Source: Alloalcanivorax xenomutans (GTDB lineage: Bacteria > Pseudomonadota > Gammaproteobacteria > Pseudomonadales > Alcanivoracaceae). Taken from it: 64,000 nucleotides of DNA. The notes under the pieces were generated by a model. That model was not told the origin of the DNA and searched no databases. It was given only the letters and a program-made list of their open reading frames with translations. The position numbers and the translations under genes are program-made. Shown piece after piece: positions 19,364 through 27,015 of this stretch; the stretch's first letter is position 1, and each line of letters opens with the position of its first letter. The stretch lies in assembly GCF_900217905.1 (NCBI RefSeq), contig NZ_OBMO01000009.1:62001-126000 (forward strand). Reading direction: 5' to 3'.

Positions 19364-19750
19364 ATGAGCGAGATTCCTGCCGAGTTGCGCTATCGCACCA
19401 GCCACGAATGGGTACGCGTGGAAGACGACGTGGCCGTGGTGGGCATCACCGACCACGCCCAGGACGCCATGGGCGACCTGGTCTACGTGGAACTGCCGGA
19501 AGTGGGCCAGGTACTGGCCACCGGCGAAGAAGCCGGCGTGGTGGAATCGGTGAAAGCCGCCTCTGACATCTACGCCCCGGTATCCGGTGAAATCGTGGCC
19601 GTCAACGACGCCCTGGAAGACGAGCCGGAGCTGGTGAACAACGAGCCTTACGGAAACGGCTGGCTGTTCAAGATCAAAATGGCCGACAGCGGAGAGCTCA
19701 AGGAAATGCTCACCGCCGACCAATACCAGGAACAGCTCGACAGCGAGTAA
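19364..19750 (+). CDS. gcvH: Glycine cleavage system H protein
   Basis: Small lipoyl carrier protein that shuttles the aminomethyl group between the P, T and L proteins. The lipoylation site is Lys64 in [12 protein letters not shown]. The 128-residue length and the N-terminal blocks [12 protein letters not shown] and [12 protein letters not shown] are typical. A GGGG ribosome site precedes the ATG. A strong hairpin follows it, so the downstream gcvP genes may be expressed at a different level. Confidence 0.97.
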   Translation: MSEIPAELRYRTSHEWVRVEDDVAVVGITDHAQDAMGDLVYVELPEVGQVLATGEEAGVVESVKAASDIYAPVSGEIVAVNDALEDEPELVNNEPYGNGWLFKIKMADSGELKEMLTADQYQEQLDSE

Positions 19751-19757
19751 CCCTGGT

Positions 19758-19784
19758 CCGTGGGAGTTTGCCTGCAAGCGAATA
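19758..19784 (+). repeat. REP-like palindrome, family A
   Basis: TCCGTGGGAGTTTGCCTGC followed by AAGCGAAT. It is the left half of the hairpin listed at 19765-19805. Confidence 0.6.
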
Positions 19785-19805
19785 CTCGCCTGCAGGCAAA
19801 CTTTT
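19765..19805 (+). terminator. Intra-operon terminator-like hairpin
   Basis: A perfect 12-bp stem (19765-19776 with 19791-19802), extended by GCGA/TCGC across one mismatch, closes a 4-nt loop and runs into TTTT. It is built from a REP copy and lies between gcvH and gcvPA. It may act as a partial terminator or an mRNA stabiliser. Confidence 0.6.
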
Positions 19806-19846
19806 ACGTGTAATAATCCCCGCAAACACCCACCCGGTAACGCCCA

Positions 19847-21205
19847 ATGCCCTACATCCCCCATACCCCGGACGATGTCTCCGCCATGCTCGACGCCATC
19901 GGCGCCGAGCGCATCGAGGATCTGTTCGACGAAATCCCCGCCCACCTGAAAGCCGGCAGCAGCCTCGACGCCCTGCCCGAAGGCCGCGGCGAGATGGAAG
20001 TGACCCGGCTGATGGCCGAGCGCGCCGAACAGGACCGCTACGCCCTGAGCTTCCTCGGCGGCGGTGCCTACCAGCACCACATTCCGGCGGCGGTATGGGA
20101 AATCGCCACCCGCGGGGAGTTCTACACCGCCTATACCCCGTACCAGGCGGAAGCCAGCCAGGGCACCCTGCAGGTGATCTACGAATACCAGACCCTGATC
20201 GCCCGGCTCACCGGCATGGACGTGGCCAACGCCTCCGTCTACGACGGCGCCTCCGGCCTCGCCGAAGCGGTGCTCATGGCCCTGCGCGCCAACCGCAAAT
20301 CCAAGAGCAACCGGGTGCTGGTGCCCGAGGCCCTGAACCCGCGTTACCGCAGCGCCTGCGACGCCATCGTCCGCAACCAGGACGTGGCCCTGGACACCGT
20401 GCCGTTCTGCGGTCAGGCCGGCCAGACCCTGGCGGACAGCCTGAGCCAATACGAAGGCCAGGACTACGCCGCCCTGGTGATCAGCCAGCCCAACTACTTC
20501 GGCAGCCTGGAAGACGTGGACGCCCTCACCGATTGGGCCCACGCCAACAGCATGCTGGTGATCGCCGTGGTCAACCCGACCTCTCTGGCTCTGCTCACGC
20601 CTCCCGGCGAGTGGGGCTCTGAAGGCGCCGACATCGTCGTCGGCGAAGGCCAACCTCTGGGCATCCCGCTCAGCTCCGGCGGCCCTTACTTCGGCTTCAT
20701 GGCCTGTAAACAGAAACACGTGCGGCAAATGCCCGGCCGTATCATCGGCCGCACCGTGGACCTGGAAGGTAAGCAGGGCTTCACCCTCACTCTGCAAGCC
20801 CGCGAGCAGCACATTCGCCGCTCCAAGGCCACCAGCAACATCTGCACCAACCAGGGCCTGGCGATGACCGCCGCCACCATCTATATGTCCCTGATCGGCC
20901 CGGACGGCCTGGCCAGCGTCGCCGGCCACTGCCACGCCAACACCCAGAAACTGGCGGACAAACTCACCGCCATCGACGGTGTGGAACGCGCCTTCACCGC
21001 GCCCACCTTCCACGAAGTGGTGCTGTTCCTGCCCCAGGACGCGGACACCGTGCTCGCGAAACTGGCGGAGAAGGACATCCTCGGCGGCCTCAGCTTGGCC
21101 AAGGACTACGGCATGCAGAACGCAATCCTGGTGAACGCCACCGAAGTACACACCGAGGGCGACCTCGACCTGTTCGTGGCCGCTATGAAAGAGGTGCTGG
21201 CATGA
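19847..21205 (+). CDS. gcvPA: Glycine dehydrogenase (decarboxylating) subunit 1
   Basis: N-terminal half of the P protein, encoded separately (452 residues). The block starting [20 protein letters not shown] and the internal [13 protein letters not shown] and [14 protein letters not shown] match GcvPA. It pairs with subunit 2 to form an alpha2beta2 PLP enzyme that decarboxylates glycine. The stop overlaps the gcvPB start by 4 bases, which suits equimolar synthesis. Confidence 0.96.
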   Translation: MPYIPHTPDDVSAMLDAIGAERIEDLFDEIPAHLKAGSSLDALPEGRGEMEVTRLMAERAEQDRYALSFLGGGAYQHHIPAAVWEIATRGEFYTAYTPYQAEASQGTLQVIYEYQTLIARLTGMDVANASVYDGASGLAEAVLMALRANRKSKSNRVLVPEALNPRYRSACDAIVRNQDVALDTVPFCGQAGQTLADSLSQYEGQDYAALVISQPNYFGSLEDVDALTDWAHANSMLVIAVVNPTSLALLTPPGEWGSEGADIVVGEGQPLGIPLSSGGPYFGFMACKQKHVRQMPGRIIGRTVDLEGKQGFTLTLQAREQHIRRSKATSNICTNQGLAMTAATIYMSLIGPDGLASVAGHCHANTQKLADKLTAIDGVERAFTAPTFHEVVLFLPQDADTVLAKLAEKDILGGLSLAKDYGMQNAILVNATEVHTEGDLDLFVAAMKEVLA

Positions 21206-22674
21206 GCAACGAAACCAAATTGATCTTCCAACATTCCCGGCCCGGTCGCGGCGCCAACGCCCAAGCCCCCAAGCCGGTGAGTGAGGACCAGCTCTCGGCG
21301 ATTCCCGCCAGCCTGCGCCGCAAGCAGAAACCCGGCCTGCCGGAAGTCAGCGAACTGGACGTGGTGCGCCACTACACCAACCTCTCCAGCAAGAACTTCG
21401 CCATCGACAAGCAGTTCTATCCGCTGGGCTCCTGCACCATGAAGTACAACCCGCGCGGCGCCAACCGCGCCGCCATGCTGCCCGGCTTCCTGGCCCGCCA
21501 TCCGCTGGCCCCGGCCAGCCACAGCCAGGGCTACCTGGCCTGCCTGTACGACCTGCAGAACTTCCTCAAGGAAGTCACTGGCATGAAAGGCGTCTCCCTT
21601 GCCCCCATGGCCGGCGCCCAGGGTGAATTCGCCGGCGTCGCCATGATCCGCGCCTACCACGACGCCCGTAACGACGACGGCCGCACCGAGATCCTGATCC
21701 CGGAAGCCGCCCACGGCACCAACCCGGCCACCGCCGTCATGTGCGGCTATAAGGTCCGCGAAGTGCCCGTCGGCAAGGACGGCGACGTGGACCTGGAAGC
21801 CCTGAAACAAGCCTGCGGCCCGCAAACCGCAGGCCTGATGATGACCAACCCCTCGACGTGCGGCGTGTTCGAACGGCAAATCGAAGCCATCGCCAAAACC
21901 GTCCACGACGCCGGCGGCCTGCTCTACTACGACGGCGCCAACCTCAACGCCATCCTCGGCAAGGTGCGCCCCGGCGACATGGGCTTCGACGTCATCCACA
22001 TGAACCTGCACAAAACCTTCGCCACCCCCCACGGCGGCGGCGGCCCCGGCGCCGGCCCGGTGGGCGTCTCCCAGCGCCTGCTGCCGTACCTGCCCACCCC
22101 CATGGCGGGCTTGGACGAAGACTCTGGCGAGTACAGCTGGATCGACACCGACACCCTGCCCACCAGCATCGGCCACCTGAGCGCCTTCATGGGCAACGCC
22201 GGCGTCCTCCTGCGCGCCTACTTCTACGCCATGGTGCTCGGCCGCGAAGGCATGATCCGCGTCGGCGAATACTCCACCCTCGCCGCCAACTACCTGCTCA
22301 AGCGCCTCCAGCAGGTCGGCTACACCGCCGCCTACCCGGAACGCCGCGCCAGCCACGAGTTCATCCTCACCCTGGCCAAGGAAGCCAAAGAGCTCAACGT
22401 CACCGCCATGGACGTGGCCAAGCGCCTGCTCGACTACAACCAGCACGCCCCCACCACCTACTTCCCCCTGCTGGTGCCGGAGTGCCTGCTCATCGAGCCC
22501 ACCGAAACCGAAAGCAAGGAAGCCATGGACGACTTCATCGCCGCCATGGAAGCCATCCTCCACGAAGCCAAGACCGACCCGGACATGGTCAAGGAAGCGC
22601 CGTTCACCCAACCGGTCCGCCGCCTCGACGACGTCAAAGCCGCCCGGGAACTCGACCTCACCTGGAGCGAGTAA
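21202..22674 (+). CDS. gcvPB: Glycine dehydrogenase (decarboxylating) subunit 2
   Basis: PLP-carrying half of the split P protein, 490 residues. The PLP lysine is Lys271 in [17 protein letters not shown]. Other family blocks are [14 protein letters not shown] and [16 protein letters not shown]. It is translated from an ATGA junction with gcvPA. The lipoamide dehydrogenase (L protein) is not in the window, as usual. Confidence 0.96.
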   Translation: MSNETKLIFQHSRPGRGANAQAPKPVSEDQLSAIPASLRRKQKPGLPEVSELDVVRHYTNLSSKNFAIDKQFYPLGSCTMKYNPRGANRAAMLPGFLARHPLAPASHSQGYLACLYDLQNFLKEVTGMKGVSLAPMAGAQGEFAGVAMIRAYHDARNDDGRTEILIPEAAHGTNPATAVMCGYKVREVPVGKDGDVDLEALKQACGPQTAGLMMTNPSTCGVFERQIEAIAKTVHDAGGLLYYDGANLNAILGKVRPGDMGFDVIHMNLHKTFATPHGGGGPGAGPVGVSQRLLPYLPTPMAGLDEDSGEYSWIDTDTLPTSIGHLSAFMGNAGVLLRAYFYAMVLGREGMIRVGEYSTLAANYLLKRLQQVGYTAAYPERRASHEFILTLAKEAKELNVTAMDVAKRLLDYNQHAPTTYFPLLVPECLLIEPTETESKEAMDDFIAAMEAILHEAKTDPDMVKEAPFTQPVRRLDDVKAARELDLTWSE

Positions 22675-22696
22675 CCTCGCAACAGAGCCCCTCCCC

Positions 22697-22724
22697 CTGT
22701 GGGAGCGGGCTCGCCCGCGAATTC
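22697..22724 (+). repeat. REP-like palindrome, family A
   Basis: CCTGTGGGAGCGGGCTCGCC followed by CGCGAATT, just after gcvPB. This copy is closest to the Pseudomonas-type REP consensus as I remember it. Confidence 0.75.
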
Positions 22725-22840
22725 TTTTCCTTCAACAGCTACACCCTCCCCCTTTCAAGCGCTGCCTCACCCCACTCCCAAACCCAATCTGTCCCCTTTT
22801 GTTCTTCCGCGACACGAGTGCTGCTCGGCTCTAACGAGTC

Positions 22841-22870
22841 TTGACTTGTGATGTGCGTCACGTTTATTTA
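22841..22870 (+). promoter_or_regulatory. Promoter with embedded CRP/Vfr-like site
   Basis: TTGACT at 22841-22846 and a -10-like TTATTT/TATTTA 17-18 bases downstream frame TGTGATGTGCGTCACG (22847-22862). That core fits TGTGA-N6-TCAC(G/A), the CRP/Vfr consensus. It lies 66 bases upstream of the zinc-ribbon gene. A site inside the spacer would be expected to repress. Confidence 0.5.
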
Positions 22871-22935
22871 TTGAACGTGCGTCCCGAAAAGGCGCGTTTG
22901 GGGAAATAACATCAAAGATAAACAGGGAGCCTGCT

Positions 22936-23070
22936 ATGTCCACAACAGGAGAAAAACCTGGGAAGGACGTATATACCTGCAGCCATTGTGGCGAGAAGGT
23001 TCGTCTTGATGATGACACCGATACTTTGCCGCCATGCCCCCGTTGTTATCGGACGGAATATACGCCATAG
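22936..23070 (+). CDS. Small zinc-ribbon protein
   Basis: A 44-residue protein with two CxxC pairs (CSHCG and CPRC) around a DDDTDTLPP loop, so one structural zinc is likely. It resembles the C-terminal zinc ribbon of DUF1451-type proteins; that link is by eye only. GGGAG lies 7 bases before the ATG. It sits between the gcv operon and the first cassette boundary at 23090, and I cannot tell whether it is a cassette or the resident gene next to the insertion point. Confidence 0.65.
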   Translation: MSTTGEKPGKDVYTCSHCGEKVRLDDDTDTLPPCPRCYRTEYTP

Positions 23071-23225
23071 AACCTCAATATCAATAGGCGTTAGACGGCA
23101 AAAAAGTGTGCGGATACCTCATGAACGGGAAAAGTAAGATCCGCCTCTCAAGTCTCTGCATGCAGGTATGCCTATCCCGCTCAGCAACTCTAGATCTTTG
23201 GTTTGGTACTCGGAAAAGAGGAACA

Positions 23226-23657
23226 ATGAACATGGGAAAAGCTCTTGTACTAGGGCGGCCAGTCGACGAAGTCATTAAGGAGATCGGTGAAGCCTTTCCG
23301 GTATGGTTTGAGAAGCTAAATTTAATTGTAGGACTTACCTCGCTGACTTTTGCAGTGCTGGCGTATAAGAGTGCTCGCCCTGAGTTATTCGGATGGCTAC
23401 TCCTCATTGTGATTATGGGCGTGGTTTATTCAATTAGACATTATTTCCCAAAATTACACCGAGAACTGAGAAAGAAAAAAAATAAAAGTGAACTGGAAGT
23501 TGTTGTGCTTAAAAGCCTTGAAGCCCGCTACTTGAGTATGAGTCGGACATTCATAGATGGCCCAATATATTGGGTGGGAATTGGCGCTCTGTTTGCGGTT
23601 GCAAATGGGTTCAAGGTTTTTGCCACACAGAAACTTCTTCCGTTGCTCGGGATGTAG
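23226..23657 (+). CDS. Small integral membrane protein, cassette 1
   Basis: A 143-residue protein with three probable membrane helices: NLIVGLTSLTFAVLAYK, LFGWLLLIVIMGVVYSI, and one near IYWVGIGALFAVANGF. A very basic cytoplasmic segment, RKKKNKSELE, lies between helices 2 and 3. The ATG at 23226 has GAGG 5 bases upstream; an in-frame upstream start at 23106 would add about 40 unlikely residues. It occupies the cassette that starts at 23091. No family is recognised. Confidence 0.6.
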   Translation: MNMGKALVLGRPVDEVIKEIGEAFPVWFEKLNLIVGLTSLTFAVLAYKSARPELFGWLLLIVIMGVVYSIRHYFPKLHRELRKKKNKSELEVVVLKSLEARYLSMSRTFIDGPIYWVGIGALFAVANGFKVFATQKLLPLLGM

Positions 23658-23710
23658 CCTTGCTTTAATTAAATTATGGGTATTATAAAGAGTAGCGGTA
23701 AAAAGATGAC

Positions 23711-23812
23711 GATCTACGATGCGGGGTCAGGTCTTGCGTTTTGCCTTCTCGGCAACCAGATCTAAATAAGCAAAACGCAAGACCTGACCCCAAAGTTCCT
23801 CGCTGTTAGAAC
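23711..23812. other. attC-like site 1 interrupted by a palindromic element
   Basis: The 3' core GTTAGAAC (23805-23812) is preceded by CCTCGCT, which pairs imperfectly with CTACGATGCGG at 23714. The inverse core is degenerate (ATCTACG rather than CTAAC). The middle of the site is occupied by a 69-bp palindrome. Confidence 0.55.
23723..23791. repeat. Palindromic element family B, copy 1
   Basis: GGGGTCAGGTCTTGCGTTTT at the left and its exact reverse complement at the right form a stem of about 22 bp around a 25-base centre. It recurs at 25067, 25363, 27088 and 29345. The element type resembles REP sequences mobilised by REP-associated tyrosine transposases; this is from memory, and no such transposase is in the window. 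Confidence 0.85.
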
Positions 23813-23833
23813 TCACAAGGAAGATCGCAGAAC

Positions 23834-24454
23834 GTGAAGCTTTCAGAAAAAACTCTGGAATTGAATATATGCGCACAGGCCTCTCAAAAAGTAAGCGCCA
23901 CACAGCAGCTGTTTTGGTTTGGCCTTACTCAAAAGCAAGAGGCGAAGGCCGGATTTGACGCTTGTGCGAAGCTTGGTGGACGCTTATTGATTTTCCAATT
24001 TAAGGCATCAAATCGTGTTCTTAAATCAAAGAGGCGTGTGTTTATGGCCCCTCACTATCAGCTTGATGCCCTACGAAATCAAGTTAATTCATTTCAGCGG
24101 TCTGTCTTTTACGCATTCCCACTTGTTGGCAACACTCTTGAGCTTAAGAAAAATCCAGATCTGCTCTCGCATACGTGGCTCGTGGACGTCGCATCATTGA
24201 AGTCGGTAGGCCCTCCCACAAAGAGTGATGGCAGCTTGCGTAAGAACGGATGTCACAACGTCTATGTCACGCCAGGGAAGGCTGTATTTCATTCTGAGCC
24301 AGTAGAGATTGGCGCCATTAGCTTTAGTAGTTTAGTAGAACAACGATTCTCGGAGAGCGATGGGATAAATTGGGTAAGCAATCAGCGCTTCGAAGGATTC
24401 TGGGAATTTGCACAACGCTTTTCGTCTGGGGCTAGGGGGCTTGTGGTGTGGTAA
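23834..24454 (+). CDS. Hypothetical cassette protein, possible PD-(D/E)XK-like fold
   Basis: 206 residues from a GTG start with AAGGAAG upstream. It is the only gene of the cassette 23806-24554, whose two ends match exactly (TTAGAAC and GTTCTAAC). The segment GFDACAKLGGRLLIFQFKAS (about 40-59) has the spacing of a D...QxK nuclease active site, as in Mrr-like or DUF4365-type proteins, preceded by Glu8 in an N-terminal helix. That reading is tentative. The rest, including HYQLDALRNQV and FYAFPLVGNT, gives no known family. Confidence 0.6.
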   Translation: MKLSEKTLELNICAQASQKVSATQQLFWFGLTQKQEAKAGFDACAKLGGRLLIFQFKASNRVLKSKRRVFMAPHYQLDALRNQVNSFQRSVFYAFPLVGNTLELKKNPDLLSHTWLVDVASLKSVGPPTKSDGSLRKNGCHNVYVTPGKAVFHSEPVEIGAISFSSLVEQRFSESDGINWVSNQRFEGFWEFAQRFSSGARGLVVW

Positions 24455-24561
24455 GTTCTAACAAATTCTTACAGTCGGACCAAGTCGTACTGTCATGTCT
24501 TTTGCAAAAAGCGCAAAAGACACGCCAGCACGACTTGGCCGCTGAAGAAAAGCGTTACATG
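24455..24561. other. attC site 2, intact
   Basis: From inverse core GTTCTAAC to core GTTACATG, 107 bases. The arms pair along their length (TAAC, TTCTT, CAG, CGG, CCAAGTCGT, CTG, TGTCTTTTGC with their complements). They are offset by unpaired single bases on one side, the extrahelical bases that orient attC recombination. The apical 7-nt loop is at 24506-24512. This is the clearest attC in the window. Confidence 0.85.
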
Positions 24562-24580
24562 AGATGGGAAGGGGTTTGTG

Positions 24581-25027
24581 ATGTTGAGAATTCTGTGGTT
24601 TGTTTCGGTTTTGGCCATGCTTTCCGGATGCATGAGTCATAGCTTGAATATGTATGGAGAAATTGATGTAAATGAAAAGTCGGTTACGGTTCCGCCTGGG
24701 GCCAAGGGTCTAAAAGGTGAGCTCAAGTCTTACTTAGCAAAGGAAGGGTGGCAGCTCGCCGTTTATCGTGGTCCATCTATCAGCGAAGGCTCTCTGGGGG
24801 AGCAGACCAAAATAGAAAGCTACGATACCTTTAATACAAGGTACCGCCTAATGGTTGCTTCTTCCCAGTATGATATCTGCTTCAATCTTTCTCCTGCGAT
24901 AAACTATGAAATTTCGTTTATCGACAATAAGAATGGATCTGAGGTTTTCACCATCGCTGGTCGCGGCTGTGAATCTGGTGTCATCCAAAAATTCAAGGAA
25001 GCATTGAGTGGTGAGGGCAGCATGTAA
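24581..25027 (+). CDS. Small lipoprotein, cassette gene
   Basis: A 148-residue protein with a lipoprotein signal MLRILWFVSVLAMLSGC (Cys17), so it is probably anchored to the outer membrane. The mature part has short beta-type blocks (EKSVTVPPG, GWQLAVYRG, YDICFNLSP, NYEISFID) but no known domain. It starts 26 bases into a cassette that begins TTACATG and ends with the matching CATGTAAC, which overlaps its stop codon. A broken second copy follows at 25231. Confidence 0.65.
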   Translation: MLRILWFVSVLAMLSGCMSHSLNMYGEIDVNEKSVTVPPGAKGLKGELKSYLAKEGWQLAVYRGPSISEGSLGEQTKIESYDTFNTRYRLMVASSQYDICFNLSPAINYEISFIDNKNGSEVFTIAGRGCESGVIQKFKEALSGEGSM

Positions 25028-25210
25028 CAATGCCAAGCACGCGACGCGCGCGTGAAGTAAGTGGGCGGGGTCAGGTCTTGCGTTTTGCCTTCTCGGCAAA
25101 CCAGCGCCCAAAAAGCGAAACGCAAGGCTTGACCCCAAAGTCCCCCAAAAGCGAACCTCTTTTGGTCCCATTCGCTGCGCTCCGGCGCCGGTTACCACCA
25201 GCGTTACATG
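25021..25210. other. attC site 3 interrupted by a palindromic element
   Basis: Inverse core CATGTAAC (25021-25028) and core GTTACATG (25203-25210) are perfect 8-base complements. The 174 bases between them are longer than a normal site because a family B palindrome (25067-25136) lies inside. Confidence 0.7.
25067..25136. repeat. Palindromic element family B, copy 2
   Basis: Left arm GGGGTCAGGTCTTGCGTTTT; right arm GCGAAACGCAAGGCTTGACC followed by CC. A few mismatches to copy 1 are paired with compensating or neutral changes. Confidence 0.85.
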
Positions 25211-25230
25211 AAATAGGAAGGGGTTTTGTG

Positions 25231-25354
25231 ATGTTAAGAACTTGTGGGTTGCTTCGGTTTTGACCATGCTTTCCGGTTGCATGAGTCATAGCTTGAATAT
25301 GTATGGAGAAATTGACGTAAATGAAAAGTCGGTTACGGTTTCGCCTGGGGCCAA
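25231..25354 (+). pseudogene. Broken duplicate of the cassette lipoprotein
   Basis: Bases 25203-25354 repeat 24554-24705 (both 152 bases) at high identity, including the core GTTACATG, the ribosome site and the start. A one-base deletion early in the gene puts a TGA after ten codons, and an extra T upstream keeps the lengths equal. The copy ends 8 bases before a palindromic element at 25363. It is a decayed, 3'-truncated second cassette. Confidence 0.8.
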
Positions 25355-25362
25355 CGAAGAAT

Positions 25363-25435
25363 GGGGTCAGGTTTTTTGCCTTTTGCCTTCTCGGTAAACC
25401 AAGCCTAGATAAGCAAAACGCAAGACCAGCCCCCC
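25363..25435. repeat. Palindromic element family B, copy 3
   Basis: The left arm is degraded (GGGGTCAGGTTTTTTGCC); the right arm GCAAAACGCAAGACC is intact. It marks the point where the duplicate lipoprotein cassette is cut off. Confidence 0.75.
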
Positions 25436-25476
25436 GTTGTACACACGACAAATGTCGGTGAATACGCTGTTAAGAA
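25436..25476. other. 3' part of an attC site
   Basis: Holds a small imperfect hairpin (CACACGACA/TGTCGGTG) and the core GTTAAGAA (25469-25476). The 5' half appears to have been lost where palindrome copy 3 sits. Confidence 0.5.
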
Positions 25477-25540
25477 TTTCAGGAGGTATGCGATCGACTC
25501 CAATTTAAATGACGAGCTGTCGGCAGTATATGAAGAGATC

Positions 25541-25987
25541 ATGTGGCTTGCTGCTCGCCCAAATGTGACTCCAAGCGTGGCTCGCTCCTGGTATACCCAT
25601 GCAACTGTAGAACGGCTTAAAAAGAGAGTTCGAATGTTCACGGGGTGCGTCTCTAAAAAAGCCTCCGTTTTCGAGGAAGAGTTGCGGCTAGAGCACTTTT
25701 TACGAATTCAGACCACGCTGACGAAACTTGTTGAAAGGCATTTAAGAGACGATTACCTAAACGCCCGAGAATTTATCGAAACTATCAAACGCTGCGAGCA
25801 AGTTCACATCGTAACTAGAACTGAGAACTACGCGGCGATGAAAGCAAAAGGCGACTATCAAGACGCTGGTATAGAGCTCGTTGACTGGTCTTCGCTGGAC
25901 TACGAAACTCAATCTAAGCTTTGGAAGAAAATGCTGAGGGGCAAGGTGGCTAATCACGATGAGTACCAGCCTCGAAATCATTCTTAA
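25541..25987 (+). CDS. Hypothetical cassette protein, start codon probably lost
   Basis: From the first ATG this gives 148 residues (MWLAARPNVTPSV...), helical and charged, of no known family. The same frame is open and protein-like upstream to about 25490, reading IDSNLNDELSAVYEEI just before the ATG. A perfect AGGAGG at 25481 precedes this extension, but no usual start codon follows in frame. ATC at 25493 has ideal spacing, so a mutated ATG or a lost base is likely. The cassette ends agree (TTAAGAA at 25470, TTCTTAAC at 25981). Confidence 0.55.
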   Translation: MWLAARPNVTPSVARSWYTHATVERLKKRVRMFTGCVSKKASVFEEELRLEHFLRIQTTLTKLVERHLRDDYLNAREFIETIKRCEQVHIVTRTENYAAMKAKGDYQDAGIELVDWSSLDYETQSKLWKKMLRGKVANHDEYQPRNHS

Positions 25988-26046
25988 CAAGGCGCATCAG
26001 TACGCGGCCGATGACCGCCGGACGCCACTGTGCTTGGTGTTAGGTT
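25981..26046. other. attC site 4, intact
   Basis: A compact 66-base site: TTCTTAACAAGGCG at the left, GCTTGGTGTTAGGTT at the right. The arms pair through TAACA/TGTTA, AGGC/GCTT, CAGT/ACTG, GCG/CGC and CGGC/GCCG. The length and the TAACAAGGC opening are as in well-known mobile-integron attC sites. It overlaps the stop of the upstream gene. Confidence 0.85.
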
Positions 26047-26058
26047 TCCGAGGAGAGT

Positions 26059-27015
26059 ATGAGCTCCATAAAATTAACGGATTATCAACTAAAAAAGCTC
26101 AAACCTCTGGAAATCGAGCTAAAGAATGCGGTGCGCTCTGGCGATACTGACAGGGCGATTGAAATTGCTGCGCAGCTCCAACAGCTTTTTCCAAAGGAAT
26201 GGAGAAGACATCACCGTCTTTTGAGGGCTAAGTTGTGGGCATTTGAGTCTTGCTTGGATGCGAATAGGATTTCTTATGCGCAAAGAGGGTTCATTGGTAT
26301 AAGGAAGCTTTCTGCCCCAAACACCCGTCTTTATCTAGAGGCTTCTAGCCTATTGGCTGTTTGCCACCTCAGATCGAAGGATACTTCATCGGCAAAATCC
26401 TTGATTAAGGAAGTTATTGAAAAGATCAACAATATTAGCTCCGAGAGGACAAGGCACCAGTTCCAGAAGCGCTTAATCGAACGAATCGAAGAGGAGTGCA
26501 TCCTTACTGAACTGATTGGAACCAATTACGCCGAAATGAATGTTGATGAGATCCAGGCCAAAGCTGTACTTCTTATCCAAAGAAATTCTGATGACGAGAT
26601 TTTCAAACTCATCGGTAACTCCGTTCCAACAGCCAGTATCAGTCTTTTGCGAGATGTGCGCACTTATTCATTAGATCAGTTGCCGCCTCCCGATCGAAAG
26701 CTGTTGCCCTCACCAGAAAAATCAGAGCAACCAAAAAAGATAGGAAAAATCACTTTCGCAATAATCAAACGCATCGCTTGGAAGACGTTCTGCAATCCAG
26801 ATAGTTCAATTTATAAACTATGGAAAAATCGGATACCTAAGGTTTTTAACGAAGGCTATTTTTCTGCAGCAGTGGTTACAACGATGGGCGATTTCAGAAT
26901 TGGAATCCCTCTGCTTGCGAGTGGCATTTCAGCGCTAGTCATGAATTATACAGCGGAAGAGTTTTGTGAGCTATCCAAGCCAAAGGGGCTCATGATTCAC
27001 CGTGGAAAAGAGTAA
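26059..27015 (+). CDS. Hypothetical helical protein, last cassette gene
   Basis: 318 residues, starting 13 bases after attC 4 with GGAGAG upstream. The N-terminal two-thirds looks like helical repeats (AVRSGDTDRAIEIAAQLQQL; LEASSLLAVCHLRSKD), perhaps TPR-like. A proline-rich linker (about 205-225) leads to a C-terminal domain with a hydrophobic stretch, IGIPLLASGISALVM. No enzyme motif is seen. The cassette ends agree exactly (TTAGGTT and AACCTAAC). Confidence 0.65.
   Translation: MSSIKLTDYQLKKLKPLEIELKNAVRSGDTDRAIEIAAQLQQLFPKEWRRHHRLLRAKLWAFESCLDANRISYAQRGFIGIRKLSAPNTRLYLEASSLLAVCHLRSKDTSSAKSLIKEVIEKINNISSERTRHQFQKRLIERIEEECILTELIGTNYAEMNVDEIQAKAVLLIQRNSDDEIFKLIGNSVPTASISLLRDVRTYSLDQLPPPDRKLLPSPEKSEQPKKIGKITFAIIKRIAWKTFCNPDSSIYKLWKNRIPKVFNEGYFSAAVVTTMGDFRIGIPLLASGISALVMNYTAEEFCELSKPKGLMIHRGKE

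Noticed and set aside
19361-22611. Two long minus-strand frames across the gcv operon
   Set aside because: Valine/glycine/histidine-rich shadows of gcvH, gcvPA and gcvPB.
24448-24642. 64-codon frame overlapping the lipoprotein start
   Set aside because: It is read through the attC palindrome and overlaps a better gene.
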